64,000 nt of DNA from REEB95 sp963810055 (GTDB lineage Bacteria > Pseudomonadota > Alphaproteobacteria > ATCC43930 > CGMCC-115725), in contig CAWEME010000008.1 in NCBI GenBank assembly GCA_963810055.1, positions 124,001 to 188,000 on the forward strand, written 5' to 3'. Positions 50,794-58,060 of this stretch are shown in pieces. Positions within the stretch are counted from its first letter, which is position 1, and each line of letters begins with the position of its first letter. Made by a program: the position numbers and the translations under genes. The notes beneath the pieces are model-generated. The model was not told where the DNA came from. It saw only the letters and a program-made list of their open reading frames with translations, and made no database searches.

Positions 50794-50846
50794 GTTCTAC
50801 TGGCGTTTTTGTGGAAGCACTGTGGAAGCGGTCGCCAAGTCCTTGA

Positions 50847-50892
50847 TTGACATCCAAGCTACATGCTATACATTGATTACGATAGTGTATAG
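50847..50892 (+). promoter_or_regulatory. Promoter and palindromic operator of the RHH gene
   Basis: TTGACA (50847-50852) is followed after 16 bases by TACATT (50869-50874). Over the -10 box lies a perfect inverted repeat CTATACA (50866-50872) / TGTATAG (50886-50892) with a 13-base spacer; half-sites are 20 bases apart centre to centre. The next gene encodes a ribbon-helix-helix DNA-binding domain, so autorepression at this site is a fair inference. Confidence 0.6.
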
Positions 50893-50901
50893 GAGTTTGC
50901 T

Positions 50902-51828
50902 ATGGCTCAGGAAAATCGGTCGGTTCAGGTCAATCTTCGATTGCCGCCGTCGTTAAAAGAAGGGGCAGAAAAGGCCGCCGCTCAGGATCATCGGTCACTA
51001 GCCTCGCTGATCGAGAAACTGCTCGCCGATCATCTCCGGACGCGACCAACGCTTGAGGAGTGGCATGAGCGGGCGCTGGCCCGATTCTCCGCGGGGGTCG
51101 CGGAAAAAAAGTCTCAGGAAGCCAAGCTCGGAATTTTCGCGCGCTCTTACGCCATAAACACCAAAGATGGAGACCGCATCGAGCCTGCTCAATTGGCCAG
51201 AAATTTGCGCGCCGTCTATGATTCCCTAGGCCAAGTGGTGCCTCGCGGCGACCTGTTCTATGTGTATCACAATAATCCTGACCTAATTCCGTACTTTACC
51301 TCTGATGATAAGATATTCCGGAAAAGCATGGACGAGCTCTTGGAATTTCTATCGATAGACACAAGAGACCGGATCGGTTTTTGGCGAGTTTCTCCGGTTG
51401 GAATGGCGACCCAAATAGGGTCGCATCTTGAAGACAAAGAGGTACCAGCATTTTCTCAGTACGGTCTACATCCCGGCAAATGGTTCTGGCCGTACCGCCT
51501 TACGTGTAATCTCGCGGAATTGGTATTGCACGCCAGCGAATTTAGCCAGAAATTCTCTTCGGCTGAGAACGTCGAATTTCGATGCGAATGGTCTGGGCTG
51601 CGGGAACGGAAAATTTCCGACCCGGACCAGATGGGTTTTGAATCCGGGAAAGTTGCTCGGATCGACCATCGTATAACGGTAGGAGAATGGCCGATTATCG
51701 AGCTGCGCCGGTCGTGGCCTGAGATAGTTAGCGTCTTGGGCGGTCCAGTGATGCGGCTTTTTGACAATGACTGCGAGTACTCACCAGAGTTCATACGGAA
51801 GTCACATCTTCCTAGGATGAGGGGCTAA
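50902..51828 (+). CDS. Ribbon-helix-helix domain protein with unknown C-terminal domain
   Basis: This is a 308-residue protein. Residues about 6-48 form a ribbon-helix-helix DNA-binding domain (VQVNLRLPPSLKEGAEKAA then SLASLIEKLLADHL). The remaining 250 residues form an uncharacterised domain. It contains FARSYAINTKDGDRIEPAQLARNL, WRVSPVGMATQIGSH and a Trp-rich WFWPYRLTCNLAELVLHASEF. RHH regulators are usually under 100 residues, so the large C-terminal part probably has a sensing or effector role. The ATG has AGGAG upstream. It is the first gene of the island and codes alone. Confidence 0.8.
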   Translation: MAQENRSVQVNLRLPPSLKEGAEKAAAQDHRSLASLIEKLLADHLRTRPTLEEWHERALARFSAGVAEKKSQEAKLGIFARSYAINTKDGDRIEPAQLARNLRAVYDSLGQVVPRGDLFYVYHNNPDLIPYFTSDDKIFRKSMDELLEFLSIDTRDRIGFWRVSPVGMATQIGSHLEDKEVPAFSQYGLHPGKWFWPYRLTCNLAELVLHASEFSQKFSSAENVEFRCEWSGLRERKISDPDQMGFESGKVARIDHRITVGEWPIIELRRSWPEIVSVLGGPVMRLFDNDCEYSPEFIRKSHLPRMRG

Positions 51829-52041
51829 GCTACCAACGGGGCGCGGGATCGATCCGGACGACGCTTATACTCTCTATGCAAGAGATCGTAAGTCTAAAGT
51901 GGAGAAGCGATTAGAGAAGCCAAAACGTATAAGCAGAATGATTTGAGGCACCGAAAATGCAGTGCAGAAAAACGAGCCGTGAAATCCGTCATGCCAGTTT
52001 TGGCTATCGCATTTTTGACGTTGAAAAATGGAGGCTAGAAA

Positions 52042-52200
52042 ATGAGAACCCTTGATTATGTCCTTCATCTCATTTGGCGCATCGGTTTCTTCCCGTTTGC
52101 CATGCTGGGGCTTTTTATCGTGGTCGGATTCCAGGGCGCATTATCGATTTTTTGCGTCGGCCTGATCCTATTCGCCTTGAGACATGTGCCTTCGCCGTAG
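52042..52200 (+). CDS. Small membrane protein, copy 1
   Basis: This 52-residue protein has one strong hydrophobic region (WRIGFFPFAMLGLFIVVGFQ, then GALSIFCVGLILFAL), perhaps two short spans. A perfect GGAGG lies 7 bases before the ATG. A second copy on the opposite strand at 60288-60476 shares most of the first 40 residues and about 40 bases of upstream DNA including the GGAGG. Conservation of two copies supports a real gene. Function is unknown. The 213 bases before it (51829-52041) hold no recognisable gene. Confidence 0.75.
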   Translation: MRTLDYVLHLIWRIGFFPFAMLGLFIVVGFQGALSIFCVGLILFALRHVPSP

Positions 52201-52339
52201 CGCCTTTGATCGACCAGGCCGTATTATCATAAAGCTCATAAAGCAAGATCGGTAAGCAGCGGGTGGTTAAGTCTCTCCTTCCGTGACCACACGGTTGACC
52301 ACATCGGGCTTGGTTTTCGACCAATCCATGGAATAGTTC

Positions 52340-52503
52340 CTAGCGCGCCTTTTTTAGTTGCTGCGTCCGCTTCGGTTTCTCCGTCACGCGATGCTGCGGC
52401 CCCGCCTTCGCCACGTCCTTGATGAATCGCTCGAAGCGCGGCCACGCATTGGGAAGAAGTTCAATTTCTTGTAGCTCGGCGCGTGTTTTTTTAACTTGCT
52501 CAT
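52340..52503 (-). pseudogene. Small conserved protein, frame shift at an A7 run
   Basis: From ATG at 52503 the frame reads MSKLKK and then meets a run of seven A (seven T on the + strand, 52486-52492). In the -1 frame the continuation RAELQEIELLPNAWPRFERF, IKDVAKAGPQHRVTEKPKRT then QQLKKAR ends at TAG (52340-52342). This resembles small NAW-RFER-x-KxGPxHR proteins common in alphaproteobacteria. The joined product has 54 residues. Either one A is missing in the sequence, or slippage at A-AAA-AAA joins the frames. Confidence 0.55.
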
Positions 52504-52517
52504 GAAGGGACTATACC

Positions 52518-53180
52518 ATGTCGCCTGGTAAGAAGCCGAGGATCAAAAAGCCACCTCCACCGCCCACGCCAAAAACGCCAAAGCCTTGGGACGTGCCACC
52601 TCAACCAAAAATCGGGGATTCTGATCGTGAGATTACATATGCCGCTGTAGGACGTGCGCTTTCTCAGTGGGAGTTGTTTGAATCAAACTTATTACAGTTG
52701 TTCGTGGTTTTTGTCGGCTCCGGTCCGACGGCACTTCTAACCGCAGCTCGGGCCTATGGAACAATCCAAACGTTCCGCGGTCGCGCCGATATGATTGAGG
52801 GCGCCGCTGAGGTGTTCTTCCTAATTTACAAAAACAGTGATTTAGAGAAGCGCATAAGCGACTTCATGGACATTGCCCGCAATTATGCGGCACGGAGAAA
52901 TGAGATCGCTCACGGAATTGTTTGGACAACTCATTGGGCCGGGACACAGAAACAAGGGAGCGCACTTTTCCCGGCGCGATACGCGAGCAATAAAAACAAA
53001 ATCGGCAGCTTCCCGCTGGGTGAAACAGGCGCCCAAGTGCCGACCCATGTCTATTCGTCTGCCGAAATTGGGATGTTTACGAGCCGGTTTTTGGAATTAA
53101 CAAGTCAGGCGCACAAGATTTATATCCAGACGGCCCGTTTTCATTATGCAAGTGCCAATAAGGAGAAGCTTCCAACATAG
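52518..53180 (+). CDS. HEPN-like hypothetical protein with Pro-rich N terminus
   Basis: This is a 220-residue protein. Residues 1-32 are Lys/Pro-rich (PRIKKPPPPPTPKTPKPWDV). The rest is helical and contains RNEIAHG at 127-133, that is Arg-x4-His, the metal-independent RNase motif of the HEPN superfamily. An upstream helix (VGRALSQWELFESNLLQLFVV) fits the first HEPN helix. I infer an RNase or scaffold fold; no toxin-antitoxin partner is adjacent. It stands in the low-GC island. Confidence 0.65.
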   Translation: MSPGKKPRIKKPPPPPTPKTPKPWDVPPQPKIGDSDREITYAAVGRALSQWELFESNLLQLFVVFVGSGPTALLTAARAYGTIQTFRGRADMIEGAAEVFFLIYKNSDLEKRISDFMDIARNYAARRNEIAHGIVWTTHWAGTQKQGSALFPARYASNKNKIGSFPLGETGAQVPTHVYSSAEIGMFTSRFLELTSQAHKIYIQTARFHYASANKEKLPT

Positions 53181-53316
53181 TACCGCCTCAAGTGGTGACG
53201 TAATGCCGCCCCATATGCAGCATAGCAAAAACCGGTGATTATCGCTTATCAGACGGATTGGGGCTAAATCGCTTTATCCTTCCGCGACTCGATAAGATGG
53301 GGGCAGAGTTTGGTCT

Positions 53317-53889
53317 ATGCGCGATCTTTTCGGATTTGGCACGGCAGCGCTTATAGCCTTGGCTTCCCTCGCGCTCCAGCCTTGGTCATTAGCTTGGTGG
53401 ATCGGCATGGCACTTGCCGCGGCCCTCGTCGTTCTATCGGGGGGCGATTTGTTATACAGGCGCTTCCTGTCGTGGCAAGTACGGCAGCATTTAAAACCCG
53501 TGCGCCAAACCCCTATATGGAAAGCGGTCGCACATATACGGGACGCTATTAACGACACGAGCCACGGCGAGTGTTACCCCGAAACTCTCAAAGCCATCCG
53601 GCAAGCGGCGCTCGATGGCAAAATAAAATTGCGGGGACGCCCAGAGATTAATACCGACGGCCCTCAAAAATTCAGCGACGTTAGTTCCGACATCCCGCCG
53701 GAATATTGGAGGGTTTCATTGATCGGCGCGATGGCGACTGATGAGCGATGCTACGGCGTCGGCTATCCCCATACAAATCCCGAAACGGTTTACGCATGGG
53801 GACAAAAGGGGGTTTACGAAAAGAAGCGTTACTCCGATCTGACTGTGAACATGCAAGAAATCAAACGTGAATGGCCGTCTGAAACATGA
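53317..53889 (+). CDS. Membrane protein of a mobile-island family, function unknown
   Basis: This 190-residue protein has two N-terminal transmembrane helices (about residues 8-26 and 28-45) and a cytosolic C-terminal domain. Conserved features recall a family frequent in rhizobial islands: WKAVAHIRDAINDTSHGECYPETLKAI, then RQAALDGKIKLRGRPEI and IPPEYWRVSLIGAMAT, ending KKRYSDLTVNMQEIKREWP. I know no function. It precedes the tRNA-like gene on the same strand. Confidence 0.7.
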   Translation: MRDLFGFGTAALIALASLALQPWSLAWWIGMALAAALVVLSGGDLLYRRFLSWQVRQHLKPVRQTPIWKAVAHIRDAINDTSHGECYPETLKAIRQAALDGKIKLRGRPEINTDGPQKFSDVSSDIPPEYWRVSLIGAMATDERCYGVGYPHTNPETVYAWGQKGVYEKKRYSDLTVNMQEIKREWPSET

Positions 53890-53976
53890 TGCATATATGC
53901 GACCGTGGTCGCTCCTCCCTAAAAGCCTTGCATTGTAGGCGTCTCCTTCCCATGTTATCGACGCCGCCATTAAGTA

Positions 53977-54067
53977 GAATGGCAGGGTTGCAGAGCGGTC
54001 GATTGCGCTTCCCTGAAAAGGAAGTGAACTCGAAAGAGTTCCGAGGGTTCGAATCCCTCCCCTATTC
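53977..54067 (+). tRNA. Atypical class II tRNA-like gene, anticodon GAA
   Basis: The body resembles tRNA-Ser. The D-arm is GCA/TGC with loop GAGCGGTCGAT. The anticodon stem is CTTCC/GGAAG (54008-54012, 54020-54024) around CTGAAAA. The long variable arm is AACTC-GAAA-GAGTT, and the T-arm is GAGGG-TTCGAAT-CCCTC. The loop places GAA (54015-54017) in the anticodon position, which belongs to Phe, yet Phe tRNAs have a short variable arm. The acceptor GAAT/AGGG pairs perfectly with CCCTATTC only if GGC (53981-53983) bulges out. CCA is not encoded. A strong terminator follows directly. It may be a degenerate mobile-element tRNA-Ser. Confidence 0.6.
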
Positions 54068-54068
54068 C

Positions 54069-54108
54069 GAGGCCCGCTCCAGTTCGCCGTAGAGCGGGCC
54101 TCGCTTTT
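54069..54108 (+). terminator. Rho-independent terminator after the tRNA-like gene
   Basis: A perfect 11-bp GC-rich stem GAGGCCCGCTC/GAGCGGGCCTC (54069-54079 and 54092-54102) with a 12-base loop is followed by GCTTTT. It begins at the tRNA 3' end, so it most likely ends that transcript. Confidence 0.8.
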
Positions 54109-54177
54109 ACAGATTTTGTTGGTGCGAAAACCTATAGAGGATCGGCGCAACCATGCTCTTATTGAGGAGACAGCAGC

Positions 54178-55056
54178 GTGGATCAACGTGTGAAGGCCTT
54201 TCTTGCAAAGCGTCAGGCTTCCAATCCCCGTGCCTTGGCCTATTACACCAGTCTTTGGGACGGGCATATGGCTGCCGGATTGGTGAACAATCATTTTGTG
54301 TCCGAGCTCACAAGCGGCTCTGACCCCAAGTTTTTTCAACGAGTGTGGGAGATGCTCTTAGCCCGTCATTTGACCGCCTGCGGTCACGACATCACTTCCA
54401 GTCCAGAGGGCGAGCCTGACTTCTGCTTCGAACACGCGGGCGTCGTCGTATGGGTGGAAGCCGTTTCGCCCGAGCCTGGTCCCGATCTTTCTCGCAACCC
54501 TCCTACGACTGGAAGGAACGTTCCGCATAGAGAAACGCTTCTTCGTTGGACCACCGCTTTAGACGCAAAATGGAAGAAGGGTTCCGCTTATCGACGCGAT
54601 GGTGTCGTCAAGCCGCAAGATGCATATGTGATAGCAATTGATGGAAGCCAGCTAGGCTGGTTTCCCCTTGCGCACGGCCATTCTCGAATGCCATACCTCG
54701 TTGAGGCTACGTTTGCCATGGGACCGCTGGCATTCGAGATTAACACAACGACTGGTGCATTTGTCGGGACTTCCCCCACGGTAAGTTTCTCCACTGCGAA
54801 TAGAAATAATTCTCCAGTCCGAACGGAACCCTTTTTCAATCGCAACTATTCCAACGTCAGTGCTGTTATTGGTTGTGTGCCGCCCATGTTTTGTGAGTCC
54901 ATCCTGCCGATCCAAGTTGCTTATAATCCGCTCGCAGATGTTTCCCTAAAGCCAGGCTGCTTTGGTCAGTCCGCCGAAGAATGGACAGCGGAATTGGTTG
55001 GTACTGATGCTGAGGGGCAAGACTGGAAATTGAGGCGGCTCAATACTGTTGCATAA
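54178..55056 (+). CDS. PD-(D/E)XK-like hypothetical nuclease (GTG start)
   Basis: This 292-residue protein has a restriction-endonuclease-like pattern: GEPDFCF (Asp81) followed by VVVWVEAVSP (Glu94). A later LLRWTTALDAKWKKGSAY segment and AYVIAIDGSQLG also fit. Related island proteins have an E-PDF ... W-EA ... LR-T-A---K arrangement. The usual third catalytic Lys two residues after Glu94 is not there (Val96), so it may come from the later Lys-rich helix, or the fold may be inactive. The GTG at 54178 has GAGGAG 9 bases upstream. Confidence 0.6.
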   Translation: MDQRVKAFLAKRQASNPRALAYYTSLWDGHMAAGLVNNHFVSELTSGSDPKFFQRVWEMLLARHLTACGHDITSSPEGEPDFCFEHAGVVVWVEAVSPEPGPDLSRNPPTTGRNVPHRETLLRWTTALDAKWKKGSAYRRDGVVKPQDAYVIAIDGSQLGWFPLAHGHSRMPYLVEATFAMGPLAFEINTTTGAFVGTSPTVSFSTANRNNSPVRTEPFFNRNYSNVSAVIGCVPPMFCESILPIQVAYNPLADVSLKPGCFGQSAEEWTAELVGTDAEGQDWKLRRLNTVA

Positions 55057-55194
55057 TTTAAGAATTTTGCACCAATTTTAGGCCGTTGAAAGAACGGGGC
55101 TTTTCTGGTGCAGAAATCCGGTGCAGAATCGCCGCATGATTTACGTCTATCCGCCGTCAGTTCGGGGGGCCTTGATCGCCAAGGGCAACGCCGC

Positions 55195-55986
55195 ATGAGC
55201 GGCCCCAATGCCAAAAAGCAGAGGGCCGGTTGGGAGACCCTCGACAGGCTGTTCGCCGAGGCTGCGAATGTCTGGGTCATCCACTACTCGTGCGAAAGTT
55301 TCTACGACCGGCCTAACGGCCGGTCGCCGAGAATTACGTCAATTGCAGTGCGCAAGCTCAACTCCGCGCAGACGCGCTCCTTCTCAATTCATCAGGTCGC
55401 TGAACGCCGTAATGTTCCATCCGACGAGATCGAGGCGCACTACGACAGTCTTGAGCGAGAGATGCTGGACGCCTTCTACGATCATGTCCGCAGCTTCCAG
55501 GGAATGAAATATCTCCACTGGAATATGCGAGACATCAATTTCGGATTCGCCGCCATCGAGCACCGCTACCGCGTGCTGGGCGGCGATCCGGCTGTCATCG
55601 AGGACGAAAGGAAGATCGACCTCTCCCGCTTGCTGATCGACATATTCGGGGTTGGCTATATCGGCCACCCTCGCCTTGAGAGCCTGTTGACTAAGAATTC
55701 TATCCGGCCTCTCGACTTCCTGACTGGCGCTCAGGAGGCCGCAGCGTTCGACCAGAGGAATTTCGTCGGCTTGCATCAATCGACGCTGCGCAAGGTGGAC
55801 GTGCTGGCGAATATCGCCGATCGTGCCCACAACCGACATCTCAAGACCAACACGACCTGGTGGGAAATGCACGGCGGCAGGGTTCGATCTGTATCCGTCT
55901 GGATTGCTGAAAACAGGTGGATTGCACTCGCGGCGAGCGTCGCCAGCATTATTGGTCTTTATTTTGTATTATGGCCAAGAAAGTAA
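55195..55986 (+). CDS. Unknown protein with C-terminal membrane anchor
   Basis: This is a 263-residue protein. The soluble part has VWVIHYSCESFYDR (26-39), YLHWNMRDINFGFAAIEHR (106-124), KIDLSRLLIDIFGVGYIGHPRLESL (140-164) and HQSTLRKVDVL (194-204). The last 23 residues form one membrane helix (about 241-260) ending in WPRK. Spaced acidic residues (Glu34, Asp113, Asp142) could suit a DEDD-type exonuclease fold, but this is only a guess. I prefer the ATG at 55195 to 55108, since the first 29 codons of the longer frame look non-coding. A YaaC-like gene starts 19 bases later. Confidence 0.65.
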   Translation: MSGPNAKKQRAGWETLDRLFAEAANVWVIHYSCESFYDRPNGRSPRITSIAVRKLNSAQTRSFSIHQVAERRNVPSDEIEAHYDSLEREMLDAFYDHVRSFQGMKYLHWNMRDINFGFAAIEHRYRVLGGDPAVIEDERKIDLSRLLIDIFGVGYIGHPRLESLLTKNSIRPLDFLTGAQEAAAFDQRNFVGLHQSTLRKVDVLANIADRAHNRHLKTNTTWWEMHGGRVRSVSVWIAENRWIALAASVASIIGLYFVLWPRK

Positions 55987-56004
55987 GCAGGCTACGGGGT
56001 GGAA

Positions 56005-57513
56005 ATGGGCGGCACGGGCATCGAACAGAGAATGGCCATTCTCCGGAGCGCGGCCGATCAGCAGATCGTCAAGCCCTTTCGCACTCATGGGTGGGCGGCA
56101 GAGATTACTGAAGCTAAACAGGACGGCGAATATCTCGTTATTAAGGCCGTAAAGGCCGACGTTACGCGATGTGTTGCGCTACTGTATTCCTCTGCCACCG
56201 ATAACAAATATTACAAGAAACTTGATTCAGAAGTTGATCGTATATTCACTAACGGTGAATTGTATATGATTGAAAGCTTCGCTCACGGGTTGAAGAAGCC
56301 AGTTGTCCCTGTAGATCAATTTTTCCCCGTCCTCGTCGCATGGAATAAAGAATTACATCCTCAGACCAGGCGGCCTCCCGTGAAGCCGCGCCCATCAAGC
56401 ATCCATTCAATCAAAGCCGAAAATCCGCTTCTCAGCATTTGGAGTCGTCTCGACCAATTCGCAAGCACGCACTTAGCAGAGAAGCTCATTAGACGTCGCG
56501 CCAAAGAACAATCAATCGATATTTCTGACGAAAAAGTCACCAGTAAGGGGGCTGGCGTCGCGTTTGCACTTAGGAGTGCATCAGATTATTTCCGCTCAGT
56601 TCCGTTCGAGAGCCTGAATAAGAGAATTATTAGCATCTATTACGGCGGGCTTGTACTGTCCTTCGCAGAAATGCTTGCCTCTCCAACTGGTCCCGCCGAT
56701 CTGGATGAGATTGAAGGGTACACCAAGGTTGGGCATGGATTTTATACGTTCGGCACCGAGTCAAGAGGTTTCAGCGAACTCGTCGTGGGTGTCTTGGCAA
56801 CGGGATTCCTACCGCGTTGGGCGGACTTTCTCGAACATGACGTACGTAGCTATCCAAAAGAGAAGGCAAAATCCGAAGAAGGGGTGTCAAAGCTTCCGCG
56901 CGATACATTCTGCACGCTCCGGAAGCTGCTATCCGCAGTTCCGGAGATTTCCGACCTATTCTCAGAAGCATTTGATAGTGAGCCATCTTGGATCATGCCG
57001 GTGCTGGACGTGGAAGCAAACAGTCCACGCTCGTTTATCCGCCAACCGGTGCTGAACAGTACTTACATCAAGCTCATAGATCGGTCGGGTCAGATCGCAC
57101 AGACAAGACTTGAAAGCGCTGGATGGCCCATTGCCGAGATTTCACAGGACAGTGATAGGCGAAATGGCCAAATATTCCGCGCACGTGTAGATCATCCGGA
57201 AAGCAATCACTGGTCTGAAGCTCTACCGATTCATCGTAGCCCATTTGAAAATAGCGGTGCATTGATATTGCCTCCCTTGAGTGATTTGTACGAATACCGT
57301 GTCGTCGCCATGGCCGTACTCTATGCTTTGTCGATCTTGGTTCGTTATATGCCGCGCACATGGAGGCGTGTGGAGGGCGGAGACCTCGATCAACATCTTG
57401 CGCTTGTCAAAACGACGATCGGGGTGTTCGAGCGCATCCTTCCTCAGGAATTCCTAGAAGCGATCACCGGAGAGCGCGTTATCGCGACCCAACCCGGAGG
57501 GCTTTTCAACTGA
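56005..57513 (+). CDS. YaaC-like protein with extra N-terminal domain
   Basis: This is a 502-residue protein. The first 100 residues form a small alpha/beta domain (HGWAAEITEAKQDGEYLVIKAV .. KKPVVPVDQFFPVLVAWN). The middle (about 200-245, ISIYYGGLVLSFAEMLASPTG .. GHGF) and the end (VVAMAVLYALSILVRYMPRTW) resemble the YaaC family of Bacillus, whose function is unknown. An in-frame GTG lies two codons upstream. The close spacing after the membrane-anchored gene suggests one operon and perhaps one complex. Confidence 0.6.
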   Translation: MGGTGIEQRMAILRSAADQQIVKPFRTHGWAAEITEAKQDGEYLVIKAVKADVTRCVALLYSSATDNKYYKKLDSEVDRIFTNGELYMIESFAHGLKKPVVPVDQFFPVLVAWNKELHPQTRRPPVKPRPSSIHSIKAENPLLSIWSRLDQFASTHLAEKLIRRRAKEQSIDISDEKVTSKGAGVAFALRSASDYFRSVPFESLNKRIISIYYGGLVLSFAEMLASPTGPADLDEIEGYTKVGHGFYTFGTESRGFSELVVGVLATGFLPRWADFLEHDVRSYPKEKAKSEEGVSKLPRDTFCTLRKLLSAVPEISDLFSEAFDSEPSWIMPVLDVEANSPRSFIRQPVLNSTYIKLIDRSGQIAQTRLESAGWPIAEISQDSDRRNGQIFRARVDHPESNHWSEALPIHRSPFENSGALILPPLSDLYEYRVVAMAVLYALSILVRYMPRTWRRVEGGDLDQHLALVKTTIGVFERILPQEFLEAITGERVIATQPGGLFN

Positions 57514-57577
57514 GGGGGGTCGCATAGCCGGTGCGGGAGATCGCCGACTGCTACAACGTCGGCCCCAGGCTTGAGTC

Positions 57578-58021
57578 ATGACCGATACGCGCACCCCCGA
57601 GCAGCGCCGTGCCATCATGCAGGCAGTGCGAGGGAAAGACACCGGCCCCGAGATGATCGTGCGGCGACTCGTCCACGGTATGGGTTACCGCTATCGCCTT
57701 CACGTTGCTGGCTTGCCTGGCCGACCCGACCTCGTGTTCCCGAGTCGCCGCAAAGTGGTATTCGTGCATGGGTGCTTTTGGCACGGCCACGGATGCCGCT
57801 ATGGACAGCTCCCCAAGTCCAGGCTTAACTTCTGGACGGCCAAAATCGGGCGCAATCGGCGCCGCGACCGCACCCTTGTAACCGCCCTCAAAAAACAAGG
57901 CTGGGCCGTCCTCATCGTCTGGCAATGCAAGACGCGGCAACTCGATCAACTCGGACCTTTACGGCAACAACTCGCAAAATTCTTGTCCGTTTCCCCACAA
58001 TCCCGATCTACATCCGCCTAG
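57578..58021 (+). CDS. vsr: Very short patch repair endonuclease Vsr
   Basis: Vsr (147 residues) nicks T:G mismatches that arise when 5-methylcytosine is deaminated. All key residues match E. coli Vsr in number: Asp51 (GRPDLVF), His64 and His69 (FVHGCFWHGHGC), and the zinc ligands Cys66, His71, Cys73 and Cys117. The next gene is a cytosine-5 methyltransferase, which is the expected partner. The gap before it (57514-57577) has no gene. Confidence 0.96.
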   Translation: MTDTRTPEQRRAIMQAVRGKDTGPEMIVRRLVHGMGYRYRLHVAGLPGRPDLVFPSRRKVVFVHGCFWHGHGCRYGQLPKSRLNFWTAKIGRNRRRDRTLVTALKKQGWAVLIVWQCKTRQLDQLGPLRQQLAKFLSVSPQSRSTSA

Positions 58022-58060
58022 CTATCCGTTAGGATTCCCGAATCAGTGAGGATGGGCTGG

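Noticed and set aside
53977..54067. Allo-tRNA with an 8/4 or 9/3 acceptor-T arrangement
   Set aside because: The T-stem has five clear pairs (GAGGG/CCCTC), and the acceptor fits a 7- or 8-pair stem with a bulge, so the special allo-tRNA shape is not supported.
53886..54092. A 68-codon plus-strand open frame across the tRNA-like gene
   Set aside because: It overlaps a structured RNA gene, has no good RBS and codes for a Ser/Arg-rich product without family features.
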